34,612 bases of DNA from Terrimonas_A sp040509495 (GCA_040509495.1 JBEVKW010000260.1:1-34612); one strand, 5' to 3'. Counted from the first letter of the stretch, positions 15,626 through 24,081 are shown. Notes: a model not told the origin generated them from the letters alone. Numbers and translations: made by a program.

Positions 15626-18600
15626 GCCGCGTCTTATCATTTGAACTGAAGTATCATTTTTCACAAACTGTCTTCAGGATAGCACTACTTATTTTCTTTT
15701 TGCTTGGGTTGATCGCTGTACGCGGAAGTTTTGGAAATGATGTGTTGAAGAACAGTCCATATGTTATCATGAATATAACGGGGCTGCTCTCTCTCTGCTC
15801 GATCTTCTCGGGAACTTTATTTTGTGCCAACGTGGTACTACGTGATAAAACATACCGGATAGAGTCGATGCTCTTAACTACCAGCATAAGTAAGCGGACT
15901 TATTTTATCACACGGTTTGCCGGACTGTTCTTATCGGTAATGATCAGTTTGGTGTTCACATCATTGGGAATGATTGCCGGGTGTTTTTTACTTCCATCTG
16001 TGGAAACTGGCTCCTTTAACTTACTGCACTACCTGTACGCGATCATCATCATCGGCATCCCGAATATTTTATTCTGCTGTACGATCCTGTTCAGTGCCGC
16101 CATACTGAGCAGTAATATACGCTTCGTATACGCTTCAGGAGTTCTGTTGTATGTGTTTTACTGGACAGGATCAATACTGGGTAATTCTCCCTTGCTTGCA
16201 AATGCTGATCCAATGAGTACACCAGGCAACCTGGCATTGATCGCAGATCCCTTCGGACTATCGATCTTTTTCAGCGAAACAAAACACTGGACTTCCGCGC
16301 AAAAAAATACGCTGCTGCTGGTGCCTAAAGGTGTTTTCCTGATCAACCGGCTGGTATGGACGGCAATCTCTCTGCTTGCACTAGTGCTAACGTTCCGATC
16401 TTTCCGGTTTGAATTGAAATTACAGGGTACAAAAAAAGAGATAGCGGACAGTGGCGGCATTTCAACGTCACACGTTTATCGTTCAGCAGCTACATCTGCA
16501 TCGGGATTCACTTACCTGCTGGGAACATTCAGGTCACAAGTGAAACTGGAAACAATTTCCCTGTTCAGGCATATCCCCTTCATGGTCATGATGATCGTAT
16601 GGATCTTTATCTATGCTGTGGAGTTAAAAGACATGCTGCTGGGAGGGATCTATCACATCCGGTCATTCCCTGACACCAGTATCATTATCGAACAATTCGC
16701 TGTTATTAAGCCAGCATTGGTGCTGATCATTTTCTATGCGGCCGAACTTGCATGGCGCGAACGATCTGCGAATATGCATCCGCTGATCTATTCATCTCCT
16801 GTCAGAAATATTATTCTGTGGGGCGCTAAACTTACTTGTCTCGCAATACTGATCGCGTTTGTGATCACTGCTAATATTGGAATAGGGATCGGCCTGCAGA
16901 CGGTGCGTGGCTTCAGCGGGACCAATCTTGCTGATTACCTTAAGCTGTACTATTACACCGGAATTCCGCTGCTGATGTTTGCAGTGCTGATCCTTTTTAT
17001 CGTAACCGTTTTCGCGAACAAATATTTGGGTATCCTCGTTGCAACATTGACCGTTGCAGTTATCTTGTTCAGCACCCGGTTGGGCATCGAACATTATTTA
17101 TTGCGGTATGCATCATCACCGGAGTTGATCCATTCAGCGATGAATGGCTTTGGCAGAAACTCGGGGTCATTCAACTGGTACATGCTGTACTGCAGTGGCT
17201 ATGCATTGCTACTATCGGTAGGAAGTATCGGACTTTGGCAAAATTCAAGAGCAACAGGTTTTAGGCAACGTTTGTCACAACTAAAAAGGCAGTTCAGGTT
17301 CAATACCGCGTTGCCTGTATTCGGCAGCATTCTTATCATCGTTCTTGCAGGCGGATGGATCTATCATCAAACAAATATCATAGGCGGATATAAAAGCAGG
17401 GATGCGAAATTGCAGTGGCAGATCGGCTATGAGAAAAAGTATAAGCCGAAGGCTTTGACCGTGCAACCGGTTATCACTAAGGTTACGACGGAAGTGGACC
17501 TGTATCCCTCCAGCCAGCGCTATACGATCAGGGGGAATTACCAGATAAAAAATGAATCGGATCTTCCTATGAGCAGCATTTGGCTTGGCATAGATCCATC
17601 GGTCACATCCGCTCATTTCACCATGGCTGATGCGACGCTGTCGAGCTATGACGCAGCATACGGGCAATATGAATACTCATTCACCAATCCGGTGAAGCCT
17701 GGCGATGTGGTGGATATGTCTTTTTCCATGGAGATCATCCGTTCAGGCTTCACATCGTTTGACGTAGAAAATAATGTTGCCCCCAATGGAACTTATATTG
17801 AACTGGAGAAATTTCTTCCCTATTTTGGATATAACGACCGGTATGAAACGGATGACAAGGCACATCGCCTTGCAAGCAATCTTCCTGAAAAGGCTGCCCT
17901 TCTACCGCCCGATACATTGTATCACCTGGTGAATTATCAAACAACCATATCAATTGAAGGTGATCAGAAAGTTGTCTCGGTCGGCTCACTGAAACAGACA
18001 TGGAAAAAAGATGATCGCACTTTCTATGCGTACGAATCAGAAAAGCCCATCCCTTTTATGTTCGCTATAAGCGCTGCGAAATACGAGGTAATGTCTGAAC
18101 TATATGATGATGTAAAACTGGAACTGTATTACCACCAGGGGCATGAAGCCAATACAGCGGCAATGTTCCAGGGAATGAAAGATGCATTGAATTATTGCCG
18201 GGAAAATTTCGGCAACTATCCTTTCTCTTCTTTGAGAATGGCTGAAATACCACAATACGGCGGCGCGGCAACCGCATACCCGGGTCTGATATTTAACGCG
18301 GAAAGGATCAATTACCTGGGTGATTACCGTGATTCAACCAAAATAAATCACGCCTATACCATTGCGGCTCATGAAACCGCTCATCAATGGTGGGGAACCC
18401 AATTACAAACTGCCGCATCACCCGGTAATAAGATTCTCACGGAGTCTCTCGCCAAGTACACCGAAAATATGGTTCTGCAAAAACGGTTTGGACAATTTTT
18501 TCTTCGAAATTATCTCGCAGATGATAGCAGATTGTATTTTACATTCCGTGAGTTTACAGAAGATGAGCACACGATGGATACCGTGACCGGCCAGCCCTTT

Positions 18601-19152
18601 GTTTACTACCAGAAAGGAGGCATTGGCATGTATGCATTGCAGGAAAGCTTTGGCGAACAGCGACTGAACAGCCAGTTGAAAAAATTGCTGGACAGTCATT
18701 CATCCACCGGCATCAGAGCAGCGACCAATTCGCTGGAACAACTGTTGCTGGACGGATCAACTGATGAACAGCGCAGATTAGTAACCGACCTTTTCAAAAG
18801 ACGCGTTACCTGGGAGCTTTCTATTGATCATGCCACCACGCGGCCATTGGCCGGAGGTCAGTATGAGCTCATCTGCCACGTTTCCGCCAAAAAAATGGAC
18901 GGATCTTTTCATTCACCGAAAGAAATGCCGGTCAGGGACAGCATTGAAGTCGTTATTTTTGATGACCTGCCTGCGCATTGGTCTGCAAAATCAACACCCA
19001 TATACAGGAAAAAAACATTCTTCACCAGCATTCATCAAACGGTCCGCATCGTTGTTGACAGGAAACCTTTATCAGTCAGCGTAGACCCTTTCATGCTGAT
19101 GCTTGATGGCGATCGCTCTGATAATGTCAAAGTACTTTCAGGTAGCGAATAG
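15619..19152 (+). CDS. ABC permease fused to M1-family aminopeptidase
   Basis: A 1177-residue fusion. Residues about 1-560 hold two blocks of hydrophobic spans (about 17-255 and 315-535), as in ABC-2-type permeases. A span at about 572-586 then leads into a periplasmic part that is gluzincin-like: H918-E-T-A-H922-Q-W-W-G gives the zinc motif HExxH, and T-E942-S-L is the third ligand with 19 residues between His922 and Glu942. The substrate gate G-G-A-A-T-A-Y-P-G (about 877-885) precedes it. The architecture is a known but uncharacterised family (ABC transporter permease/M1 family aminopeptidase). It is the partner of the ATPase upstream. The divergent LytTR pair may control it. What is exported or cleaved is unknown. 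Confidence 0.93.
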   Translation: MLSRVLSFELKYHFSQTVFRIALLIFFLLGLIAVRGSFGNDVLKNSPYVIMNITGLLSLCSIFSGTLFCANVVLRDKTYRIESMLLTTSISKRTYFITRFAGLFLSVMISLVFTSLGMIAGCFLLPSVETGSFNLLHYLYAIIIIGIPNILFCCTILFSAAILSSNIRFVYASGVLLYVFYWTGSILGNSPLLANADPMSTPGNLALIADPFGLSIFFSETKHWTSAQKNTLLLVPKGVFLINRLVWTAISLLALVLTFRSFRFELKLQGTKKEIADSGGISTSHVYRSAATSASGFTYLLGTFRSQVKLETISLFRHIPFMVMMIVWIFIYAVELKDMLLGGIYHIRSFPDTSIIIEQFAVIKPALVLIIFYAAELAWRERSANMHPLIYSSPVRNIILWGAKLTCLAILIAFVITANIGIGIGLQTVRGFSGTNLADYLKLYYYTGIPLLMFAVLILFIVTVFANKYLGILVATLTVAVILFSTRLGIEHYLLRYASSPELIHSAMNGFGRNSGSFNWYMLYCSGYALLLSVGSIGLWQNSRATGFRQRLSQLKRQFRFNTALPVFGSILIIVLAGGWIYHQTNIIGGYKSRDAKLQWQIGYEKKYKPKALTVQPVITKVTTEVDLYPSSQRYTIRGNYQIKNESDLPMSSIWLGIDPSVTSAHFTMADATLSSYDAAYGQYEYSFTNPVKPGDVVDMSFSMEIIRSGFTSFDVENNVAPNGTYIELEKFLPYFGYNDRYETDDKAHRLASNLPEKAALLPPDTLYHLVNYQTTISIEGDQKVVSVGSLKQTWKKDDRTFYAYESEKPIPFMFAISAAKYEVMSELYDDVKLELYYHQGHEANTAAMFQGMKDALNYCRENFGNYPFSSLRMAEIPQYGGAATAYPGLIFNAERINYLGDYRDSTKINHAYTIAAHETAHQWWGTQLQTAASPGNKILTESLAKYTENMVLQKRFGQFFLRNYLADDSRLYFTFREFTEDEHTMDTVTGQPFVYYQKGGIGMYALQESFGEQRLNSQLKKLLDSHSSTGIRAATNSLEQLLLDGSTDEQRRLVTDLFKRRVTWELSIDHATTRPLAGGQYELICHVSAKKMDGSFHSPKEMPVRDSIEVVIFDDLPAHWSAKSTPIYRKKTFFTSIHQTVRIVVDRKPLSVSVDPFMLMLDGDRSDNVKVLSGSE

Positions 19153-19193
19153 TGCCGCAACCGGAAAGATATCCAGATGCAAACATTTTCTTA

Positions 19194-19240
19194 CCGTGCT
19201 CCCGCCGACGGCCTGATTCCGGACAGGGCGGGAAGCACGG
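19194..19240. repeat. strong intergenic hairpin between convergent genes
   Basis: CCGTGCTCCCGCC (19194-19206) pairs with GGCGGGAAGCACGG (19227-19240) over 13 base pairs with one bulged A. No T run follows on either strand, so this is either a rho-independent-like hairpin without a tract or a REP-type intergenic repeat. It lies between the stops of the M1 fusion (19152) and of the barrel gene (19325). Confidence 0.5.
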
Positions 19241-19324
19241 CAGAAAGTGATTGCCATTTATACGCACCAACAATATCGCATCCTTCACTCGTGTAAGATC
19301 AGGTCTGTTCATTGACATTTATGA

Positions 19325-20236
19325 TCAGAAAGAAAACCCAAGATGAACCATTACTCTCTCCCTGCCCTTCAACTTCCCTTCTCCCAGTTCCTGCCGCAAG
19401 GGTGTTTGAAAATTAGTGCCCGCACTCATACGGCCGGTGGAAATTTCCAGGCCCACAGTGCCAAGCAATGAATAACCGCCGGTCTCCCACGACTGTATAT
19501 CGTTAGTCTTCTTATCATTTCCCGCTGCTTCCAGCATTACACCTGCATTGGGTGTAATGGAAACTTTCTCGGGCATAGGTATACGATGATAGAGCAGTGC
19601 ATTGGACGTGAATTTATTTCCATAACGGTATTCATACTTGTTGGACGTGTTCATCTTGTAGCCAACATTCAGGTTCAAACCGGTTTGCCCGTAAGAAAGA
19701 TCATACATCGCATGAATGGAAAAATCGATGCTGCCTGTTCCAAGCTGAAATGTATTTTGTGAAGACTGCTGTACATTTTTATCCTCAGGATCATATTCAC
19801 CTGATGGCAGCTTTACTCCTGTGCCTACCCACAACGACTGGCGGAACTTTTCAGCCGCTGCTGTTTTATTCATCAACTGGAAGTAGCCTATCGCAGTTAT
19901 ATCCCCCACTCCCTGGTCTCTCAGATTCTCCTGTTGGTTTACCCGCTGAATGAAGTTGTAAGGAACAAACGCAGTGACCCTGAATCGGCGTCCAAGATTT
20001 GCGGCGCCCCATGCTTCTACGGTATTATACGTTTCGGTTGTCGTAAGGTAGTTACTACTGCCGCCCGGCCCGAGGTGGTGGCGTATGCTGCTGTATTGAT
20101 ATCTTAACCCAATAAAGTTCCTGTTGAAGGATGGCAAAATTCCAAGATAAGAACCTCCGGATCCCGCACCGCATATGTCGCAGGCAAGCGAAGGAACTGC
20201 GTACAAGAGGAGCATCAAACTGTACATTTTTTTCAT
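19325..20236 (-). CDS. outer-membrane beta-barrel with N-terminal CDICG motif
   Basis: A 303-residue secreted protein. The signal peptide is M-K-K-M-Y-S-L-M-L-L-L-Y-A-V-P-S-L-A, and the mature protein would start at Cys19 in C-D-I-C-G, a vicinal-type Cys pair that could bind copper or form a disulfide. The rest alternates hydrophobic and polar residues with many aromatics and ends in V-M-V-H-L-G-F-S-F, the aromatic end typical of outer-membrane barrels. Family members are usually called just 'transporter'. Its start overlaps the stop of the DUF2911 gene by 4 bases, making it the last gene of the MbnP/MbnH cluster. Role in metal handling is inferred from motif and place. Confidence 0.8.
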   Translation of the reverse strand: MKKMYSLMLLLYAVPSLACDICGAGSGGSYLGILPSFNRNFIGLRYQYSSIRHHLGPGGSSNYLTTTETYNTVEAWGAANLGRRFRVTAFVPYNFIQRVNQQENLRDQGVGDITAIGYFQLMNKTAAAEKFRQSLWVGTGVKLPSGEYDPEDKNVQQSSQNTFQLGTGSIDFSIHAMYDLSYGQTGLNLNVGYKMNTSNKYEYRYGNKFTSNALLYHRIPMPEKVSITPNAGVMLEAAGNDKKTNDIQSWETGGYSLLGTVGLEISTGRMSAGTNFQTPLRQELGEGKLKGRERVMVHLGFSF

Positions 20237-20877
20237 AGCGCTGGAATTTTAAATGGCAGACTGATCTCCAGTTTTTCCCAGCATATATTTACTTCGCCGC
20301 CATCATTGCTGCTCAATGGTGTGATAAGATAAGTGAGCCGTTGGGTCATGGAGTGCTGCTTTGGTTGCACAGCAACGCTGATGATATCCTCCGTTGCGGA
20401 ATAATCGTCAGCCAGATGCTGCTCAAACCTGCTATTCAGAATGATCTGCCAGGTTGTTTTGCCGGGAATGGTAAACAAGGCATAAGTTCCTTTGGGGATC
20501 TCTTTCCCGCCAATCATGACCGGAGCGCTGAACTGAATGGTTGTTGCATTATGTGCCCCTGTTGCCCACACTTTGTCATAAGCCACAAGCCCTCCCCAGA
20601 TGACCCTTTCTTTGACACCCGGAGAGCCGTATTCTATATGAACATGTACACCATTGATCGTTTGCATAGCCGTTCTTACAGGGCTTCCTTTCATTGTATC
20701 CGGAATGATAAGTCCTGCGTTTACACTATCGCAATAATTTCCGGCGACTGGCGGCCTGATATGATCTTTGTGGCCGGAAGATACTTCAGCGCCACCCGTC
20801 TGATTGTTGTTACTGCCGCAGCTTACCAGTAAGCAAAGTAAAAACGCGGACAGGATTGTGTTGACTAAATGTTTCAT
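20233..20877 (-). CDS. DUF2911 lipoprotein
   Basis: A 214-residue envelope protein. The signal ends in a lipobox L-L-V-S-C with lipid Cys20, and the mature start is low-complexity with a H-K-D-H element. From about residue 66 the DUF2911 domain is clear: V-H-V-H-I-E-Y-G-S-P, V-W-A-T-G-A-H-N-A-T-T, and G-T-Y-A-L-F-T-I-P-G. Function of the family is unknown. It lies 18 bases after the di-heme cytochrome gene and overlaps the barrel gene by 4, so it belongs to the same transcript. The conserved histidines could serve metal binding, but this is inference. Confidence 0.88.
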   Translation of the reverse strand: MKHLVNTILSAFLLCLLVSCGSNNNQTGGAEVSSGHKDHIRPPVAGNYCDSVNAGLIIPDTMKGSPVRTAMQTINGVHVHIEYGSPGVKERVIWGGLVAYDKVWATGAHNATTIQFSAPVMIGGKEIPKGTYALFTIPGKTTWQIILNSRFEQHLADDYSATEDIISVAVQPKQHSMTQRLTYLITPLSSNDGGEVNICWEKLEISLPFKIPAL

Positions 20878-20895
20878 TGCTATTGCTTATTTAAT

Positions 20896-21906
20896 CTATT
20901 GTTCTGCGAGTAGCCGGTTGGTTAAGAATTTCCGGTCACTCAGTGTTTTTAAAAACGAAAGAAGCTCCAGTCTTTCATGCATCTCAAGCTTGATCCCATT
21001 GCTCAGTAAGGGATCGAGGTTGGGCGTGGATTGTACGCCGGAGCTATAATGATCCAGCACTGCATCGAGGGTAAGGAAACGGCCGTCATGCATGTATGGA
21101 GCCGTAAACTCCAGGTTGCGCAAACCGGGCACTTTGAATTTGTACCGGTCTGTTTCATTCAGCGTTACAAGAAATCTTCCTTCATCATTATTGGGTCCGA
21201 CAGGAATGCCGTTATTACGAAATGAATGATCGGTGAAAAGTGGCTCCTTGTGACAGCTGTTGCATCTCTGCTGAAATATCGCATAGCCTTTTTCTTCTTC
21301 CACCGTAAAACTTGCTTTACCAGTTTGCACACTATCATATCTCGATTCACTGCTTACACACATGAGCATAAACTGAGATAATGCCTTCATGGTTCTGGCC
21401 GTAGTGATCTCTTCCGAACCGAAAGCTTTCCTGAAAAGTGAAGGATAGTCCGGGTGTTGCCTGAGTTTCGCAAGAACGTTCTCAACTGACTCGTCCATTT
21501 CCACATGATTAGTAATAGGTACGATCGGCTGGAGATCGAGGTCGAAAACTCCGCCATCCCAGAAAAATGTTGGCGACCACGCCAGGTTCATAATGGCTTG
21601 CGAGTTCCGGCTGCCGAGACGATCATCAATACCATGGCTAACATCATGACCATGCTGTGTAAATGCCGATGATTGAATATGACAACTCCCGCAGGAAACG
21701 GTATTATTCCTGGAAAGCCTGGGTTCGTAAAATAATTTACGACCCAGGATAAAACCGTCTTCTGTGATCGGATTGTCACTCATCCTGTAAACCGGAGGCG
21801 GAAAATTTGCAGGTTGCCGGAAGCCTTTGAAATGATCCATTATTTCTTTACTGCAGGATATTAAAAGGATCACGCCCGCAGCGACCGATACAAAACGAAT
21901 ATGCAT
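20896..21906 (-). CDS. di-heme MbnH/cytochrome c peroxidase-like lipoprotein
   Basis: A 336-residue di-heme c-type cytochrome of the MauG/CcpA/MbnH superfamily. The ATG at 21906 is chosen, giving M-H-I-R-F-V-S and lipobox L-L-I-S-C with Cys18; a longer frame from 21981 would run into the MbnP gene. Heme sites are C72-G-S-C-H76 and C215-N-S-C-H219. The Met272 of P-Y-M-H-D-G-R-F sits where CcpA-type enzymes have a Met ligand. In methanotrophs MbnH oxidises a Trp of its partner MbnP to kynurenine. The MbnP gene ends 7 bases upstream, so the pairing here is strongly suggested. It could also act as a plain peroxidase. Confidence 0.88.
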   Translation of the reverse strand: MHIRFVSVAAGVILLISCSKEIMDHFKGFRQPANFPPPVYRMSDNPITEDGFILGRKLFYEPRLSRNNTVSCGSCHIQSSAFTQHGHDVSHGIDDRLGSRNSQAIMNLAWSPTFFWDGGVFDLDLQPIVPITNHVEMDESVENVLAKLRQHPDYPSLFRKAFGSEEITTARTMKALSQFMLMCVSSESRYDSVQTGKASFTVEEEKGYAIFQQRCNSCHKEPLFTDHSFRNNGIPVGPNNDEGRFLVTLNETDRYKFKVPGLRNLEFTAPYMHDGRFLTLDAVLDHYSSGVQSTPNLDPLLSNGIKLEMHERLELLSFLKTLSDRKFLTNRLLAEQ

Positions 21907-21913
21907 AAGCGGT

Positions 21914-22726
21914 TTAATTTTCTGTATGATCATGATAAAAAACAGCAGCGTAATTGGCAGACACTTTCGTGCTGTAATCACTGAACATCACCGTAGGGTT
22001 GGTAGCAATACTTAATGTATTTGCGCCGTTGAATACCTTTAGCATGTCTGCCATCAGATGAATATTAGGCGTTCTGCCTGACCTGGCCTGCATTATTCCG
22101 GAAGCTTTCAGATCGATGGTGACGGTCTTAATATTATTGATCGTTGGAGCAGAATAACCACCAAAGCCTCCGATATGATAGCGGAACTTCCGCTGGCCGC
22201 TGGGATCTACAGGAGCTGCAGCAGAGATACCCTCCATTTTAAAAAAGATATAGCCGCTGTTCCATCCCCAGTACATTCCGTCATCATGACCGGCCGCAGG
22301 ATCCAGCACACCCGTTCTCTTACTTATATCCATTGTACTTCTAAGGCTATCAACCCCGATAACAAAACTCAGCTGATCGTAATCGCCCGCCGGTAATTTG
22401 AACCGCGCAAAGCGCGTCGAAGGATCGCTTTCTTTAATGAGAAAATAACTGCTATCCTGGTTGACCGCATATGCTGATCCATCATTTTTGCGAAGCCGGA
22501 TATTGCTGATGTAATATTGCAGCAGCGAGATGTTGAATTGTTCACCTGATGCATTACTGTAGTTCACGGTATTCAGCAGGAGATTCTGTCCTCCTATGAT
22601 GTTATCGAATTCTACGGTTGCAGACACAAGCTCCCCGGCTGGCTGTTCTGTTTGCTCTTTTTTGCAGGTAGCGAAAAGCATACTGCTGCTGATGCTAAGC
22701 AGTACTATTTGTTGAAATTTTTTCAT
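21914..22726 (-). CDS. MbnP-family lipoprotein
   Basis: A 270-residue envelope protein of the MbnP family. Signal peptide with lipid-type Cys21 followed by K-K-E. Family blocks are in order: V-E-F-D-N-I-I-G-G-Q-N-L-L-L (about 38-51), F-N-I-S-L-L-Q-Y-Y-I-S-N-I-R-L (64-78), P-A-G-D-Y (112-116), G-V-D-S-L-R (124-129), the tryptophan block G-M-Y-W153-G-W155-N-S-G-Y-I-F-F-K (150-163), and Y-H-I-G-G (183-187). In the methanotroph system one Trp becomes kynurenine by action of MbnH and the protein binds copper. Which Trp corresponds cannot be told here. It precedes the di-heme gene by 7 bases. A 6-bp hairpin (CTCCGC/GCGGAG) lies about 50 bases ahead of the start. Confidence 0.9.
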   Translation of the reverse strand: MKKFQQIVLLSISSSMLFATCKKEQTEQPAGELVSATVEFDNIIGGQNLLLNTVNYSNASGEQFNISLLQYYISNIRLRKNDGSAYAVNQDSSYFLIKESDPSTRFARFKLPAGDYDQLSFVIGVDSLRSTMDISKRTGVLDPAAGHDDGMYWGWNSGYIFFKMEGISAAAPVDPSGQRKFRYHIGGFGGYSAPTINNIKTVTIDLKASGIMQARSGRTPNIHLMADMLKVFNGANTLSIATNPTVMFSDYSTKVSANYAAVFYHDHTEN

Positions 22727-22854
22727 GTTCGTGTTGTTGTTGAAATTATTTGATTCAGTTTGGGCAATAAGATGCCCTGCGCCGTCCTCCGCTTCGTTTT
22801 AGCGGAGCGGTTGCGGCGAACGCTGGCAGATTCATCAATCCAGCTATCGAATGA

Positions 22855-23007
22855 TTACAGGTATCGTTTCAATGAAACGAGCAGATGTACGATATGGTCA
22901 TACTGCAGGATCACTATGGTTAGCCAGGCTATCCATATCAGCGCAGTGAGTAATACGCGCATTCTCCTTGTCAGCATGGGGTCATACCAATGATATGGCC
23001 GAACCAT
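22855..23007 (-). CDS. small single-span membrane protein, 50 codons
   Basis: An ORF below the usual length cut-off. It begins M-V-R-P-Y-H-W-Y-D-P-M-L-T-R-R-M-R and has one strong hydrophobic span (about 17-34, V-L-L-T-A-L-I-W-I-A-W-L-T-I-V-I-L) followed by Q-Y-D-H-I-V-H and a basic end. Basic residues before the span suggest N-in orientation. It sits in the same direction between the cysteine-bearing protein (stop 23111) and the MbnP gene (start 22726), with gaps of 103 and 128 bases. I do not recognise a family. Its His/Met/Trp content would suit a small membrane partner of the cluster, but that is guesswork. Confidence 0.5.
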   Translation of the reverse strand: MVRPYHWYDPMLTRRMRVLLTALIWIAWLTIVILQYDHIVHLLVSLKRYL

Positions 23008-23110
23008 GTTGCTGAGTTTACTAGATTAAATAGATGACATATTAAATTCTTACAGATCACGCGTAATGCTGGTCTGTTAAAACTTAACATTCAAAATCAG
23101 GGAAGGCTAA

Positions 23111-23482
23111 TCAACAATTGGGGGGATGGAAAAATGAAGAAGATCGGTCCACAGGCGTTCCGGAGTTTTCATTGACATATGTTGTGGAGATCTCCGTGAT
23201 AATGCCAGGAGGGCTTACCAGGAATGATGATTTGGAAGAGATCACTTCAGCTTTAGCAGTCAATTTCAATTCTGGCGCTTGTTGTTCTTCTTTTTTCCGC
23301 TGTGCTTCTATCTTCTTCATCAACTGGCACTTCCCTTCACAATGGAGCATCGGGCGATACTTGTTTTCGCAATTGCGAAGATATTCCGCTTTATTAATTA
23401 CATAACCCACATAAGAGAAGCCCTGATCAAATGTTTGACCAAGAAAAGCAAGGATCAATATGAATGCGGCTATCTTTTGCAT
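23111..23482 (-). CDS. small secreted/anchored protein with Cys-rich motif, Bacteroidetes-type
   Basis: A 123-residue protein. A hydrophobic N-terminal segment (about 4-16) acts as signal or anchor. It is followed by R-N-C38-E-N-K-Y-R-P-M-L-H-C48-E-G-K-C52-Q-L-M-K-K, a pattern seen in small Bacteroidetes proteins near metal-related genes, a charged K/E/Q stretch (57-68), and the ending S-F-F-H-P-P-N-C. The three Cys with Met and His nearby are suited to copper or heme-related chemistry; no family function is known to me. It is the first gene of the minus-strand cluster that leads to MbnP and MbnH. The gap of 178 bases to the divergent gene at 23661 must hold the promoter. Confidence 0.75.
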   Translation of the reverse strand: MQKIAAFILILAFLGQTFDQGFSYVGYVINKAEYLRNCENKYRPMLHCEGKCQLMKKIEAQRKKEEQQAPELKLTAKAEVISSKSSFLVSPPGIITEISTTYVNENSGTPVDRSSSFFHPPNC

Positions 23483-23489
23483 CGCTCCG

Positions 23490-23530
23490 CAAAAGTAATG
23501 AAATAAGAAATTCGAATTCCGTTTACGGAA
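23490..23530 (-). promoter_or_regulatory. promoter and palindrome ahead of the MbnP/MbnH cluster
   Basis: On the minus strand TACTTTTG (23490-23497) matches TAnnTTTG exactly, only 7 bases from the ATG at 23482, which would give a leaderless or nearly leaderless transcript. About 20 bases upstream is TTCCGTTTACGGAA (23517-23530), a perfect 6+2+6 palindrome placed at the -33 region. It is a candidate operator for a metal-responsive or other regulator. Confidence 0.4.
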
Positions 23531-23660
23531 ATTTCGCTATTTTAAGAATAAGTTTTTTGAGATCGGGGATCTGGAAAATCGGTCAACGACGAAACACTAA
23601 TCAGATCCTTGCAACATTTTCTCTGTTACCGCGTCAGATTTTCTTAACTAAACTCTTTTT

Positions 23661-24032
23661 ATGAAGAAGCTGTCTCTTTTAATACTGATTCTGGCTGCAG
23701 GGCTCATGGCATCTGCTCAGTTGGAAAATACAAAATGGAAAGGTATTGCGAATGTACCTGATCCGTATGAATGCATGTTTGATTTTCGTAAGGATACCGT
23801 TTACCTGATGGCTGGAGAAGCCGGTCTTCTTGAGACCATGCGGTATACGCTTAAAGGTGATACACTTATCCTGACCAAGATCGAAGGCAAAAGTCCGTGC
23901 GAAGCGAAGTCTTCCGGTTATTTCAAAATTGAAAAAAAGCAAGACGCTTTTCAACTGACTTCTTTGAAAGATGATTGCCAGGGACGGGCTGAAGCTTTTG
24001 TCGCCTCGCCCTGGGTGCGTCAAAAAGAATGA
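23661..24032 (+). CDS. secreted hypothetical protein, lipocalin-like size
   Basis: A 123-residue protein with a signal peptide (M-K-K-L-S-L-L-I-L-I-L-A-A-G-L-M-A-S-A, cleaved before Gln20). The mature part is all-beta in look: W-K-G-I-A-N-V, C-M-F-D-F, T-V-Y-L-M, L-E-T-M-R-Y-T-L-K-G-D-T-L-I-L-T-K, then G-Y-F-K-I-E and F-Q-L-T-S-L-K-D-D-C. The T-L-K-G-D-T-L-I-L block is common in small lipocalin-like Bacteroidetes proteins, but I cannot name a family. It is divergent from the cluster at 23482 and is followed after 49 bases by a metallo-hydrolase gene. Confidence 0.7.
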   Translation: MKKLSLLILILAAGLMASAQLENTKWKGIANVPDPYECMFDFRKDTVYLMAGEAGLLETMRYTLKGDTLILTKIEGKSPCEAKSSGYFKIEKKQDAFQLTSLKDDCQGRAEAFVASPWVRQKE

Positions 24033-24081
24033 TGATTTTATCGGTTGGTGGCCGATTTGTTCCGGTAAAAGCTTAAGCGGA

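Noticed and set aside
21907..21981. Upstream extension of the di-heme cytochrome frame
   Set aside because: It would overlap the MbnP gene, and the ATG at 21906 gives a clean lipoprotein signal.
23971..24081. Upstream extension of the metallo-hydrolase frame
   Set aside because: It overlaps the preceding secreted protein gene and lacks family resemblance; the conserved lead-in begins after 24100.
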